64,000 bases of DNA from Brevibacillus ruminantium (GCF_023746555.1 NZ_CP098755.1:1578001-1642000); one strand, 5' to 3'. Counted from the first letter of the stretch, positions 9,413-18,633 are shown. Numbers and translations are program-made. The notes: generated from the sequence alone by a model not told the origin.

Positions 9413-10294
9413 ATGGAGATCAGCGATTTGCGGATTTTTCAAGCAGTTGCCGAATGCGGGAGTGTGAGCAAAGCGGCAAAAACGCTAAGTTATGTGCAAT
9501 CCAATGTAACGGCACGCATCCAGCAGCTGGAGCTGAAGCTGGATACAGAGCTGTTTTATCGCCATCGAAAAGGCATGACGTTAACTGCCGACGGGAAAAA
9601 GCTGCTTGCGTATTCACAAAAAATTCTCGCCATGATGGAAGAGGTGGAGTGCGCCTTTCAGAATGACGAAGATCCATCCGGTCCGCTGCTGGTCGGTTCG
9701 GTCGAGACTGTCAGTTGTCTGCCTTCGATTCTCTCTCTTTATCACAAGAAATACCCGCGGGTGGATCTCTCCCTGATGAGCGGTGTGACGGAGCATCTCA
9801 TCCAGGATGTTTTGCAATATGAACTGGATGGGGCCTTCGTCAGCGGGCCTGTTCAACATCCGGAGATTGTGCAGGAGCTGCTGATTGAAGAAGAATTGGT
9901 TCTGATCGCCAAAGCGGAGGGCGGGCCTCAGACGCTGGAAGAATGCAGCAGCAGACCGCTGCTGGTGTTTCGCTCCGGATGCGGCTATCGGGCCAGACTG
10001 GTGCAATGGTTAAAGAGTCGGGGGGTGGAACCCACGAAGATAATGGAATTGGGTACGCTGGAGACGATCCTTGCCATGGTCGCATCCGGATTGGGCGTTA
10101 CACTGGTCCCGAGAGCGACGATTTCCCGCCTGGAGCATGAGGGGAGCATCCGTTTATTTTCCATACCAGCCGACTACGCAACGGTATCTACGGTTTTTAT
10201 CTATCGCAGGGATTCGCATACGACAGGAGCGATGAAAAGGTTCCTGGAGACCCTTCATCTGTTTCGGCAGGAACGGGGTGCCTCTACTGCTTGA
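9413..10294 (+). CDS. LysR-family transcriptional regulator
   Basis: 293 residues, typical LTTR size. N-terminal winged HTH (residues 1-65: DLRIFQAVAECGSVSKAAKTL, QSNVTARIQQLE) followed by the two-lobed co-inducer-binding domain (MASGLGVTLVPRATI near the end). The most likely target is the divergent EamA transporter, with the operator in the 161-bp AT-rich gap 9252-9412. The ligand is unknown. Confidence 0.93.
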   Translation: MEISDLRIFQAVAECGSVSKAAKTLSYVQSNVTARIQQLELKLDTELFYRHRKGMTLTADGKKLLAYSQKILAMMEEVECAFQNDEDPSGPLLVGSVETVSCLPSILSLYHKKYPRVDLSLMSGVTEHLIQDVLQYELDGAFVSGPVQHPEIVQELLIEEELVLIAKAEGGPQTLEECSSRPLLVFRSGCGYRARLVQWLKSRGVEPTKIMELGTLETILAMVASGLGVTLVPRATISRLEHEGSIRLFSIPADYATVSTVFIYRRDSHTTGAMKRFLETLHLFRQERGASTA

Positions 10295-10411
10295 GAGGGT
10301 TTGTCCTGGGAGCAAGCAGGTCGATGACTTCGGAAAAGGCGATGTAGTACCGGGTCATACTGTGCTACCATAAAAGAAAAGAGGGAAAATTATGTAAAGC
10401 GGGGAGATCAG

Positions 10412-11056
10412 ATGACACAGGAGAGACAAGAGGTTTTTCGGGATATCGTTTCCAGCGAGGCCGAATTGCGCGAGTTTATGGGGGAATCCAGTGAAGTTGT
10501 CAAGAGGAAGGTCATTGGGCATCTGGACGAGCACTGTCTGAATTATATTGCCAAGACGCCTTTTTTGGTTGTAGCGACTGCTGACAAGAACGGCAATTGT
10601 GATGCCTCGCCAAGAGGTGATGCGCCGGGTTTTGTCCATGTGATCGATGAGCATCATCTGGTTATTCCCGAGCGTCCTGGCAACCGTCGCATGGACTCCA
10701 TGCGCAATATCCTGGAAAACCCGCAGGTGGGGCTGATCTTCATTATTCCGGGACTGGAGGAAACCCTGCGGATCAACGGACGAGCCTACGTGATTCGCGA
10801 TGCGGACTACCTCGAAAAAATGCAGGTAAACGGCAAGGTACCGGTGATCGGCATCGGCGTCCGGGTAGAGGAGTGCTACGTTCATTGTGCGAAGGCCTTT
10901 AAACGCTCCAGTCTGTGGATGCCGGACAAATGGCTGGCGAAAGAAGAACTGCCTTCGATGGCCAGAGTGCTAGCCGACCATGCGAAGCTTCCCGGCACAA
11001 CGGAGAAAGAGATGGCCAGCTTTTTGGAAGAGTCCTACACGAAGCGTCTCTATTAA
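10412..11056 (+). CDS. PPOX-type FMN-binding flavoprotein (MSMEG_1061-like)
   Basis: A 214-residue split-barrel protein of the pyridoxamine-phosphate-oxidase superfamily. Visible blocks are FLVVATADKNGNCDASPRGDAPGF, the PGNRRMDSMRNILENP loop and the RINGRAYVI strand, which in relatives contact FMN or F420. The C-terminus HCAKAFKRSSLW resembles the MSMEG_1061 subgroup, whose physiological reaction is unknown; a flavin-dependent oxidoreductase is likely. Preceded by GGGGAGATCAG. Monocistronic by spacing. Confidence 0.8.
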   Translation: MTQERQEVFRDIVSSEAELREFMGESSEVVKRKVIGHLDEHCLNYIAKTPFLVVATADKNGNCDASPRGDAPGFVHVIDEHHLVIPERPGNRRMDSMRNILENPQVGLIFIIPGLEETLRINGRAYVIRDADYLEKMQVNGKVPVIGIGVRVEECYVHCAKAFKRSSLWMPDKWLAKEELPSMARVLADHAKLPGTTEKEMASFLEESYTKRLY

Positions 11057-11134
11057 TCCCTTTCCTACATCGGACCATGTTCGTTACCCGAGTAAAGTCT
11101 ACGATTTTACTGGCTTTCCCCGGGCTTTTCAATT

Positions 11135-11168
11135 GGGAAGCCGTTTGCAAGGGGCGTTCCCTTTTTTT
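11135..11168 (+). terminator. Intrinsic terminator after the PPOX gene
   Basis: GGGAAGCCG ... GGGCGTTCCC forms a bulged stem followed by seven T residues. Confidence 0.7.
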
Positions 11169-11232
11169 GGGGGAGCAGTTGTGCTACACTAACCATCGTG
11201 ATACATAAACCATCTGAACGGGAGGAAATCGA

Positions 11233-12060
11233 ATGGCAACTCATCTGGCAGATACCACCGTTTTAAACAATGGAGTCAAAATGCCCTGGCTGGGGCTGGG
11301 GGTATGGAAGGTAAAAGAGGGAGATGAGGTACAGCGTGCCATCTTGTCGGCGCTCGAGACGGGATACCGTGCCATCGACACTGCTGCCGTCTATGGAAAT
11401 GAAGCAGGTGTAGGGGATGCGATTCGAGACAGTGGGATTGCCCGCGACCAGCTGTTCATCACGACAAAGGTATGGAATTCCGATCAAGGCTACGAGACGA
11501 CACTCAAGGCGTTTGACGAAAGCATGAAAAAGCTTCGACTGGATTACCTCGACCTGTATCTCGTACACTGGCCAGTGAAGGGCAAGTATGTAGACACGTG
11601 GAAGGCGCTGGAAAAGCTGTATCGTGACGGCTATGTTCGCTCAATTGGGGTCAGTAATTTCAAGGTCCACCATCTGCAGGACTTGAAACAGCACAGCGAG
11701 ATCGTGCCCGCTGTCGATCAGGTGGAATACCATCCTCTGTTGACACAAAATGAATTATTGGCTTACTGCAAAGAAAACGGGATTCAGATGGAAGCGTGGA
11801 GCCCGCTGATGCAAGGCAATCTCGATCAGCCGGTGCTGGCGGAAATCGGGCAGAAGTACGGAAAGTCTGCTGCGCAAGTCGTCCTCCGCTGGGACCTGCA
11901 AAACGGCGTTGTCACGATCCCTAAGTCCGTCACTCCGGAGCGCATTCGCCAAAATGCCGACGTGTTTGATTTTACACTGACCAGTGAAGAGATGGAGCGA
12001 ATCAGCGCATTGAACCAGGATAAGCGGTTTGGCCCGGACCCGGATCACATTGATTTCTAG
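11233..12060 (+). CDS. Aldo/keto reductase
   Basis: A 275-residue NADPH-dependent carbonyl reductase of the AKR5-like group (YvgN/YtbE relatives). Catalytic tetrad visible: Asp in AIDTAAVYGNE, Tyr in the same motif, Lys in TTKVWNSDQGY, His in YLVHWPVKG. The cofactor loop IPKSVTPERIRQNADVFDF is present. Likely role is detoxification of small aldehydes such as methylglyoxal, known for close relatives. ATG follows GGGAGG. It has its own terminator. Confidence 0.93.
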   Translation: MATHLADTTVLNNGVKMPWLGLGVWKVKEGDEVQRAILSALETGYRAIDTAAVYGNEAGVGDAIRDSGIARDQLFITTKVWNSDQGYETTLKAFDESMKKLRLDYLDLYLVHWPVKGKYVDTWKALEKLYRDGYVRSIGVSNFKVHHLQDLKQHSEIVPAVDQVEYHPLLTQNELLAYCKENGIQMEAWSPLMQGNLDQPVLAEIGQKYGKSAAQVVLRWDLQNGVVTIPKSVTPERIRQNADVFDFTLTSEEMERISALNQDKRFGPDPDHIDF

Positions 12061-12100
12061 AAACGAAGAAAAAACGATAGAGAGCACGGAAAACGTGCAG

Positions 12101-12135
12101 AAAGCCCCGACTGGCGAAAATCAGGCGGGGCTTTC
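12101..12135 (+). terminator. Intrinsic terminator after the aldo/keto reductase gene
   Basis: AAAGCCCCGACTG and CAGGCGGGGCTTT form a stem with loop GCGAAAAT, followed by a short T-rich tail. Confidence 0.85.
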
Positions 12136-12252
12136 TATCTGACTAATCCCTACTTTACTCTTACCTGTCTTTTTTCGTATACTTAAAAATAGAACCTAAT
12201 TTCGTCTAGTGAAACTCTGGTGAACTGACTTTACAGTGAGCAGGTGGAGTAA

Positions 12253-12996
12253 ATGGAAGAACAAAAAGCAAACGTCCGAGCCGTTGAGCGAGCGTTGGAT
12301 ATTTTGCTCTGCTTTACCGATTCGACAGATTTGAGCTTAAGTGAAATTGCCGGGCGTCTGTCCCTTCATAAGAGTACAGTGCATCGTTTGCTTGCCACGC
12401 TGGAAAACAAGGGATTTTTGATTCGGAACACACAAACGGAAAAATATCGGCTGGGCTTTCGCTTGTGGGAGCTCTCTGCCAACATGAGTCACTCTGACGA
12501 TCCGGCCACGATTTGGCTTCCCGAGATGGAGCGTCTGCAGGATGTCGTCGGAGAAACGATCAGCCTGTATGTGCGTGACGGACTGGAGCGTATCCGCATC
12601 CAGGCGATCCAGAGCAATCAAGCGATTCGCCGGGTGGCCCCGATCGGAGCACGGATGCCGCTGTCTGTAGGGGCATCCAGCAAGGTGCTGGTTGCGTATG
12701 CGGAACCGGATGTCAAAAATGAGGTGCTCAGTGACCCGCTCTGGCCTGTTTCCATCGATCAGGCAGCGTACATCGAACAGCTTGAGCAGATCCGGATGCT
12801 GGGCTATGCAACCAGTGTCGAAGAGAGGGAGCTGGGAGCGGCGGCGGCGGCGGCCCCGATATTTAACCGCAATGGCAAATTGGTGGCTGCGCTGGCTGTT
12901 TCAGGACCGTCCAACCGGCTGACGCTGGAGAGAATGATAGAGATATCCGAACCGATTAAAGAAGCAGCCTATCGGATGGGCAAAATGCTGAAGTAA
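12253..12996 (+). CDS. IclR-family transcriptional regulator
   Basis: 247 residues. N-terminal winged HTH (AVERALDILLCF, LSLSEIAGRLSLHKSTVHRLLATLENKGFL, residues about 8-60), then the GAF-like effector domain with the family ending (GAAAAAAPIFNRNGKLVAALAVSGPSNRL). IclR proteins sense small carbon acids. The neighbours on both sides are closed off by terminators, so no target is obvious; self-control is likely. Confidence 0.92.
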   Translation: MEEQKANVRAVERALDILLCFTDSTDLSLSEIAGRLSLHKSTVHRLLATLENKGFLIRNTQTEKYRLGFRLWELSANMSHSDDPATIWLPEMERLQDVVGETISLYVRDGLERIRIQAIQSNQAIRRVAPIGARMPLSVGASSKVLVAYAEPDVKNEVLSDPLWPVSIDQAAYIEQLEQIRMLGYATSVEERELGAAAAAAPIFNRNGKLVAALAVSGPSNRLTLERMIEISEPIKEAAYRMGKMLK

Positions 12997-13012
12997 ATTC
13001 AGCAAGAAATCA

Positions 13013-13046
13013 AAGCAAAGCTGCACTGGCAGTTTTGCTTTTTTCT
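13013..13046 (+). terminator. Intrinsic terminator after the IclR gene
   Basis: AAGCAAAGCTGC and GCAGTTTTGCTT enclose a 4 base loop (ACTG), followed by TTTTTC. Confidence 0.85.
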
Positions 13047-13157
13047 ATTTCATCCAATTCCACTCTACATTCACTTTTTCCCGGATAACGGGGGATGCCC
13101 CACGCAGCGAATGGGCATCCGCTTCCAAAAGGTAGCCCCAAAAACTGGAGATACTTA

Positions 13158-13200
13158 TTGACAAAAAACTTAACTCAAGTTAACTTTATAACTAAAGTTA
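13158..13200 (+). promoter_or_regulatory. Promoter with TetR operators upstream of the TetR-DUF4188 pair
   Basis: TTGACA (-35) lies at 13158-13163. Two palindromes follow: AACTT-AACTC-AAGTT (13167-13181 region) and the perfect 8-bp inverted repeat TAACTTTA-TAAC-TAAAGTTA at 13181-13200, which covers the expected -10. The shared AAGTTA half-site and the position right before the TetR gene point to autorepression. Confidence 0.75.
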
Positions 13201-13223
13201 CGTTATTGAAAGGAGCCGACACC

Positions 13224-13856
13224 ATGGTGCAAAAGGTTCCATTGCGTGAATGGAAAAAGGCCAAAACCAAACAGGCCCTGTTGCAGGCTTGTTTAGAGCT
13301 GGTGGGTGAAAAATCGTTTCGCGAGGTCTATGTGGATGAGCTCTGTCGCAAGGTGGAAATCTCCAAGGTCACGTTTTTTCGATTTTTTCCCAAAAAGGAA
13401 GACCTGCTTCTGTATTTCATGCGTCTATGGCTGACAGATCGGTTGCTGGAGTTGGCCGAATCGCCGAAGCGCGGACTGCAGGCATTGCGTCATCTGTTTC
13501 AAAAACTGGACGAGGATGCAAAAGAAAATCCGGGAATCATGCTCAGCCTGATCGGCTTTTTGACGGAGGAAAAAATGCATCCCTGCATGCCGGAGCTGAC
13601 AGAAGCAGAATACCATCTCTACTACCCGGGAAAAGAGGAACGGGCGGCTTCCCTTGCGCCCAGTCTGTATGAGCTGTTTCAGCGATGCGTGGAGGAAGCC
13701 ATGGAGGACAGGGAAATCGCCGCTGATCGGGATGTGAATGAATTGGTGATCGGACTGTTCACGATTTTCTACGGCGCTTACTTGACCACACATCTGTATC
13801 AATCGCAGGATTTTATCAGCTTTTATGAGCTTCATCTTAAATTACTGCTGAGGTAG
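13224..13856 (+). CDS. TetR/AcrR-family transcriptional regulator
   Basis: 210 residues. The N-terminal HTH is clear (ALLQACLELVGEKSFREVYVDELCRKVEISKVTFFRFFPKKEDLL, residues about 18-62), then an all-helical ligand domain. ATG 13224 is used because AAAGGAG precedes it at good spacing; the longer open frame upstream runs through the operator. Its stop is followed within 10 bp by the DUF4188 gene, so the two are translated from one message and that protein is the likely regulated product. Confidence 0.9.
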   Translation: MVQKVPLREWKKAKTKQALLQACLELVGEKSFREVYVDELCRKVEISKVTFFRFFPKKEDLLLYFMRLWLTDRLLELAESPKRGLQALRHLFQKLDEDAKENPGIMLSLIGFLTEEKMHPCMPELTEAEYHLYYPGKEERAASLAPSLYELFQRCVEEAMEDREIAADRDVNELVIGLFTIFYGAYLTTHLYQSQDFISFYELHLKLLLR

Positions 13857-13865
13857 GTGTTTCTC

Positions 13866-14372
13866 ATGGGGAAATTTTTGCAGGGGCGGTATACCGCAGA
13901 AATCGAAGGACCGTTTGTCGTATTTGTGATTGGTTTGCATGTAAACAGCTGGTGGGCGGTTCATCAATGGCTGCCTGTTGCCCGAGCAATGAATGGAATG
14001 CTGCGTGAGCTTTATCAAAACAAGGAGCTGGGATTCCTCGATACCACCCAGTTTTGGGGATCACGCGGTCCGGTGCTCATCCAATACTGGCGATCCTTTG
14101 AACATCTGGAGCAGTACGCCAGGGGCAGCGATGCGCATCTGACAGCCTGGAGAAAGTTTAACCAAACCATCGCCAAAACAGGAAACGTAGGCTTTTTCCA
14201 TGAGACCTATCTGGTCGATGCCGGAAAATACGAGTGCATGTACGTGAATATGCCGGTCTACGGCTTGGCAAAAGCAGGAGCGCATGTAGCGGCTGTGGGA
14301 AAAAAGGAAACGGCCAGACGCCGACTGGGCGGGGAGAACGAACCGGCGGTACCGACGCCAGAAGTGGGGTGA
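13866..14372 (+). CDS. DUF4188 domain protein (monooxygenase-like ferredoxin fold)
   Basis: 168 residues matching the DUF4188 pattern: VVFVIGLHVNSWWAVHQWLPVARAMNGML near the start, FWGSRGPVLIQYWRSFEHLEQYAR in the middle, GFFHETYLVDAGKYECMYVNMP later. The fold is related to antibiotic-biosynthesis-type monooxygenases; no reaction is established. ATG 13866 follows AGGTAGGTG, overlapping the end of the TetR gene; an in-frame GTG at 13857 has poorer spacing. It is a typical TetR-controlled stress target. Confidence 0.85.
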   Translation: MGKFLQGRYTAEIEGPFVVFVIGLHVNSWWAVHQWLPVARAMNGMLRELYQNKELGFLDTTQFWGSRGPVLIQYWRSFEHLEQYARGSDAHLTAWRKFNQTIAKTGNVGFFHETYLVDAGKYECMYVNMPVYGLAKAGAHVAAVGKKETARRRLGGENEPAVPTPEVG

Positions 14373-14465
14373 GCGATGCAACGGCTGTCGGGATTTCAGA
14401 ACTGTAGCTAGAGACTCGTTGGCTGTCGACTCCAAACGCGGTTCATTACCGTACGCTGGGAACGA

Positions 14466-14524
14466 GGAACAACCCTTTTAGACAAACCGCAAAAGGCCTC
14501 GGCTTATCTTGGAAGGGTTGTTCC
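14466..14524. repeat. 12-bp perfect inverted repeat, possible terminator without T-run
   Basis: GGAACAACCCTT (14466-14477) and AAGGGTTGTTCC (14513-14524) are perfect complements with a 35 base loop that holds a weaker inner stem. It lies between convergent genes. Neither strand has a strong T-run, so it is a weak terminator at best. Confidence 0.5.
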
Positions 14525-14557
14525 CCAAAGGTTTACTTGTTCCCAAGAAAAATACAG

Positions 14558-17500
14558 TTACCCAATCATCAAAATCTCTCGGATATCCTGCTCGGTTAAA
14601 GAAGAAAAAGCCTCCTGACCGGGACGGATGACTTCCTCGATCAAATTCTTCTTTTTTTGCTGTAGCTCAAACATTTTCTCTTCGACCGTACCTTGTGACA
14701 CAAGACGGATGACTTGTACGACATTTTTCTGGCCGATGCGGTGGGCGCGATCCATCGCTTGCTCCTCCACGGCTGGATTCCACCAGAGATCATACAAGAT
14801 GACGGTATCGGCGCCGGTCAGATTGAGTCCCGTGCCGCCCGCTTTCAGAGAGAGCAAAAATAAATCACGCTCGCCGTCGTTGAATCGGCTGCACAGCTCG
14901 ACGCGTTCGGCTGCTGGCGTGTTGCCGTCGAGGTAGAAAAAAGGCACGCCCTGGTAGCCCAGTTCTCTTGCAATCAGACCGAGCATTTCGGTAAATTGGG
15001 AGAAAATCAGCGGCCGCTTTCCCGCACGCCGACACTCTGCCACAATTTCCAGCAATTGCTCGAACTTGGCTGAGCTGCCGCTGTAGTCCTCCACGAACAA
15101 GGCGGGATGACAGCAAAGCTGGCGAAGGCGGGTAAGTCCGGCCAAAATTTTGATCCGGTTTTGCTCAAAAGTGTCATCGTCGAGATGCTTGAGTGTCTCC
15201 TGCTGCAGTTTGGACAGATAAGCCAGATACAGCTTTTTCTGCTCAGGGAGCAGCTCGGAGGCTTGGAGCATCTCAATTTTATCGGGCAGCTCCTTCAGCA
15301 CATCCGATTTTACGCGGCGGAGAAGGAATGGACGAATCCGTTTGGCTACATGCTCCCGGGACAACTCCTGAAATGACTTCCTGTCTGTAAACAAAGCCGG
15401 AAAGACGGCGTCAAAGATCGACCAAAGCTCTTCCAGATTGTTTTCAACAGGCGTGCCGGTGAGGGCGAAACGGTAATCCGCCTCCAGCGATTTTACGGCT
15501 TGGGCGGTCTGTGTCGTATAGTTTTTAAATGCTTGAGCCTCGTCCAGAATCAGTGTCTGAAAGCGGTGTTCTGTGTACAGGTCCAGGTCCCGGCGCAGAA
15601 GCGGATAGGAGGTGATCACGACATCTGCTTCTCCTGCCTGCTGCAAGGCTTTTCGGCGTTCCGCTTTCTCTCCGTCAGCGATGACAGCGCGGATCGCGGG
15701 AGCGAATTTTTTCAATTCATTTCGCCAGTTGTACATCAGCGAAGCAGGTGAGACCACGAGTGCCGGCCGTCCCTGTTCCCGGATATCCGCCAACATTGAA
15801 ACCAGAAAGGCAATGCTTTGCAACGTTTTCCCCAGCCCCATATCGTCAGCCAGGATGCCGCCAAAGCGGTAATGGGCCATCGTCTTCATCCATTGAAAGC
15901 CATATACCTGGTATTCGCGCAGCACAGGAGCCAGACTCTCGGGAACAGGAAAATCAAGATGGTCAGGGTTCCGCAGGTTTTCCAGCAGCCGGCGCAGGCT
16001 TTTGCCCAAGGTCAGGGTATGGCTCCGTCGCTCGGTATCCACTACATGAAGGGCATGCATGAGCGGCAGGCGAAATACTGCGTCCCGCGCATCACTTTTG
16101 TGAATGGCGATTCCGTTTAAAATCTCGGTTATTTCATCAAAGGCCTGATTTTCCAGCGGGAGCAAAGCGCCGTTTGCCAGGCGATGGTATCTGCGCTTTT
16201 CCTCTAGCGATTGGAGCAGGCTCCGAATCTCTTTTTCCGGGATTCCGTCAACATCAAAACGAAACTCCAGCCAATCCGTCCGCCCGTCAACATCTACATT
16301 GATTTTGGGAATGACAGGGCCACGGTACAATCTCGTTTTCACAGCGGAGGTCGCGTATACTTTCACCAGTCGCTCCAACAGCGGAACGTGATGGTAGAGA
16401 AATTCGTATTCGGCCTCTTCGTCATCCAGAAAATACCCGCTCTCCGTCCGGGTGAATCGACCTTGCTCCATCAGTTCCAGGATTTTGCGCTCCTGCTCTC
16501 CGTCCCTCATCAGGATACGGTCGCTGCCGCGGCTTTGTCCGGTCCCCTCAAGCGGATTGATGACGATATCTCCATATTGAAACTCAAGTCCGGCCAGTAA
16601 TCGGTCACGGACGCGATCCAGATACAGGCGGGCCTGCAAAGGGGTATGCAAAATACGTTCTGACACGGATTTTGCGATCTGGACACTCCCTAGCTTCTTC
16701 AGTCCGGGGATGACCTGTACCAGGAAAGGCTCCATTTGTCTGGACGCAATCTGGATCGAGTGTTTGCCGGAAGCGTCCAGCATCGATTTTATGGCAGCGA
16801 GACGCTGGCAGGCTTCCGCTCCGAGGCGCAGCAGCTTGCCATCGTAGAGAACGAGGCCGTACGCCTCCATGACGATCAGTTGTTCCAATCCGTCGACTTC
16901 CAACTGATAGTCGTCTCCCGCTGCTTCGTCGAAAGAAAAGCGGAGGGGGAGCGGTTCTTCGGAGAGCTGGAGACCGTCATGGCTGTGGTCATCCTGCAGG
17001 AGCTGTACCGAAGGGGCCGCCATGAGCAGAGGAAGCAGAACCTCCCAGGAATCAGGAGGGATGAGCAGCATTCGCTCTCCCCCGATATTTTTGGCAGGAG
17101 CGGCGTAGAGGCTCTCCCGAAACAGCTTTTCATTCTGGTAAATATGCAGGAGTTGTGTGAGGACTGCGTGATCTTCCGGACAAAAGCGATGCAGTCCGGG
17201 ATCGTATGTGAAATACCTGGAGAAAACAAAAGCGGCCCTCTGCTGGTACCGCTCCAGAAACTCCCGGACCCTTTGGACGATATAAAGCCGTTTGGGGCCA
17301 ACCTTCATTTCCAGGCCAAACATCTGCTTGCGGTACCCGTATGAAAAGGGCTTGAGGACAAACTGCACAGCGAGCGCTTCTCTGGTATCGAACAAGGGGC
17401 GGATACGGCTTTCAGGGGACTGCTCGCCACCCTGAAACAGAGTAAGCAGTTGATCGGTCAGTTGAACATCTTTCCGTGTCATCCCGGATGGTTGGTCGGA

Positions 17501-17869
17501 TGAATCCGAAAATAAGGCTGACCCCTTCCCGGTTTGGGACGGGAGAGAATCTTTCGAATCATGGATTCTGCCGTCCTGCTGGAGCTCGTACAGAGTGAAC
17601 AGCACGGCTGCCGTATGCTGGCAATATGCGGCGAAAGAATCAAGCGAGGGACAGGTGCATGAAGCCTCCACATCGCCGTTGTAGTGAAAATGCACGGCTA
17701 CCTGGAAGCGGTCGCCGCTGCCTTTAACCGTGCCATGGTAAGAAGCAGAGGCGGGATCGACAGTCGTCAGCATGACTTTTCCCGCCTGGTAAAAGGCTTT
17801 TCCTTTTTCATATGAGATGCGCCCGCACAGCGCTCTGATCTTCTCGAGGGTGAGTGAAACGCTCATCAT
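14558..17869 (-). CDS. SNF2-family DNA-dependent ATPase with N-terminal SWIM zinc finger
   Basis: 1103 residues. A SWIM finger CxC-n-CxH is near residues 70-85 (SCTCPSLDSFAAYCQH), then about 500 residues of Bacillales SNF2-associated region, then the Swi2/Snf2 motor: motif I ADDMGLGKT near residue 675, DEAQ (motif II) near 776, motif III LTGTPVENNLEELWS, and motifs V-VI LKAGGTGLNLTGADTVI and QAMDRAHRIGQ close to the end. This is the HepA/RapA-like bacterial group, thought to remodel nucleic-acid-protein complexes. GAAAGGA precedes two adjacent ATGs; the first is used. It is probably transcribed with the DUF3892 gene just upstream. Confidence 0.92.
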   Translation of the reverse strand: MMSVSLTLEKIRALCGRISYEKGKAFYQAGKVMLTTVDPASASYHGTVKGSGDRFQVAVHFHYNGDVEASCTCPSLDSFAAYCQHTAAVLFTLYELQQDGRIHDSKDSLPSQTGKGSALFSDSSDQPSGMTRKDVQLTDQLLTLFQGGEQSPESRIRPLFDTREALAVQFVLKPFSYGYRKQMFGLEMKVGPKRLYIVQRVREFLERYQQRAAFVFSRYFTYDPGLHRFCPEDHAVLTQLLHIYQNEKLFRESLYAAPAKNIGGERMLLIPPDSWEVLLPLLMAAPSVQLLQDDHSHDGLQLSEEPLPLRFSFDEAAGDDYQLEVDGLEQLIVMEAYGLVLYDGKLLRLGAEACQRLAAIKSMLDASGKHSIQIASRQMEPFLVQVIPGLKKLGSVQIAKSVSERILHTPLQARLYLDRVRDRLLAGLEFQYGDIVINPLEGTGQSRGSDRILMRDGEQERKILELMEQGRFTRTESGYFLDDEEAEYEFLYHHVPLLERLVKVYATSAVKTRLYRGPVIPKINVDVDGRTDWLEFRFDVDGIPEKEIRSLLQSLEEKRRYHRLANGALLPLENQAFDEITEILNGIAIHKSDARDAVFRLPLMHALHVVDTERRSHTLTLGKSLRRLLENLRNPDHLDFPVPESLAPVLREYQVYGFQWMKTMAHYRFGGILADDMGLGKTLQSIAFLVSMLADIREQGRPALVVSPASLMYNWRNELKKFAPAIRAVIADGEKAERRKALQQAGEADVVITSYPLLRRDLDLYTEHRFQTLILDEAQAFKNYTTQTAQAVKSLEADYRFALTGTPVENNLEELWSIFDAVFPALFTDRKSFQELSREHVAKRIRPFLLRRVKSDVLKELPDKIEMLQASELLPEQKKLYLAYLSKLQQETLKHLDDDTFEQNRIKILAGLTRLRQLCCHPALFVEDYSGSSAKFEQLLEIVAECRRAGKRPLIFSQFTEMLGLIARELGYQGVPFFYLDGNTPAAERVELCSRFNDGERDLFLLSLKAGGTGLNLTGADTVILYDLWWNPAVEEQAMDRAHRIGQKNVVQVIRLVSQGTVEEKMFELQQKKKNLIEEVIRPGQEAFSSLTEQDIREILMIG

Positions 17870-17937
17870 CGTATCCTTTCTGCGAACAGCGAAGAAAATC
17901 GTCTGTCTCTATCATATCAGAAAGGGGAAGGGGGCAA

Positions 17938-18402
17938 TCAAAACGGGGGCAGATTGTCCAAATTATTTTCCTTGATGCCGTCGGGCTCGCTGCGTAGAAT
18001 ATCGCGGCCATATTTGTGAAACACATCGACATGGGCGAGACGTCCGGCTTTTGCGTCTTCCAGAGCCGTTACATAGTCCAGCTCTCGGCCTGTATTCGTT
18101 TTAAAGGCAATCAGATCGCCGTCCTCGTTTTTCCGCACGGCCACAATCTGTTCCTTGCCCGCCGTCATCTCTCTGCCCAGGCTTGTAGACGGAGCTGCCA
18201 TCAGCCTGGTGACAGGAGAGGTACTCAATTCAGCGGCTGCAGCGCCTATGCCCTGTCCCGTTGCAGATTCACCACCTAGACCCGTCATCTGTGCCTGAGG
18301 GGCCGCTCCACTTGATCCTCTGCTCTGTGCGTCTTGCATTGCCTGCTGCTCGCCAGCCGCCTTGTAGGCTGCGTAAATTTCTTCAAAGTTCTTTTGATCC
18401 AT
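17938..18402 (-). CDS. DUF3892 domain protein
   Basis: 154 residues. The first 90 are low-complexity Ala/Gln/Gly/Ser and probably disordered. The C-terminus is a DUF3892 unit: IVAVRKNEDGDLIAFKTNTGRELDY, ALEDAKAGRLAHVDVFH, ending LRSEPDGIKENNLDNLPPF. The family is common in Bacillales and has no assigned role. It lies 68 bp upstream of the SNF2 gene on the same strand, so the two may share a transcript. Confidence 0.8.
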   Translation of the reverse strand: MDQKNFEEIYAAYKAAGEQQAMQDAQSRGSSGAAPQAQMTGLGGESATGQGIGAAAAELSTSPVTRLMAAPSTSLGREMTAGKEQIVAVRKNEDGDLIAFKTNTGRELDYVTALEDAKAGRLAHVDVFHKYGRDILRSEPDGIKENNLDNLPPF

Positions 18403-18485
18403 GTCAAATCCCTCCTCAACTTATAGAGTGCCTCATTCGAATCAGAACATACATTCGATGATCATGGCTCGAGGGATCGTCTTCA

Positions 18486-18539
18486 TTTGAGATGTTTGAG
18501 ATGGTTGAGATGTTTGAGATGTTTGAACAGCTTGAGCAT
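18486..18539. repeat. Six 9-bp tandem units (TTTGAGATG type)
   Basis: Consecutive units read TTTGAGATG, TTTGAGATG, GTTGAGATG, TTTGAGATG, TTTGAACAG, CTTGAGCAT. They lie in the 231-bp gap between the divergent DUF3892 and membrane-protein genes. They could encode an FEM-type peptide repeat but no ribosome site precedes them. Confidence 0.75.
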
Positions 18540-18633
18540 GCGGGCAACTCAGAGCGTCTTTTCTTTTTTCGGAAAGAATGGTATCTTCAATCTTTCAAGC
18601 GGACATCATCTAGGAAGATAAAGGAGGAGTCTC

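Noticed and set aside
13095-13223. N-terminal extension of the TetR gene
   Set aside because: It crosses the promoter and operators, and ATG 13224 has AAAGGAG at good spacing.
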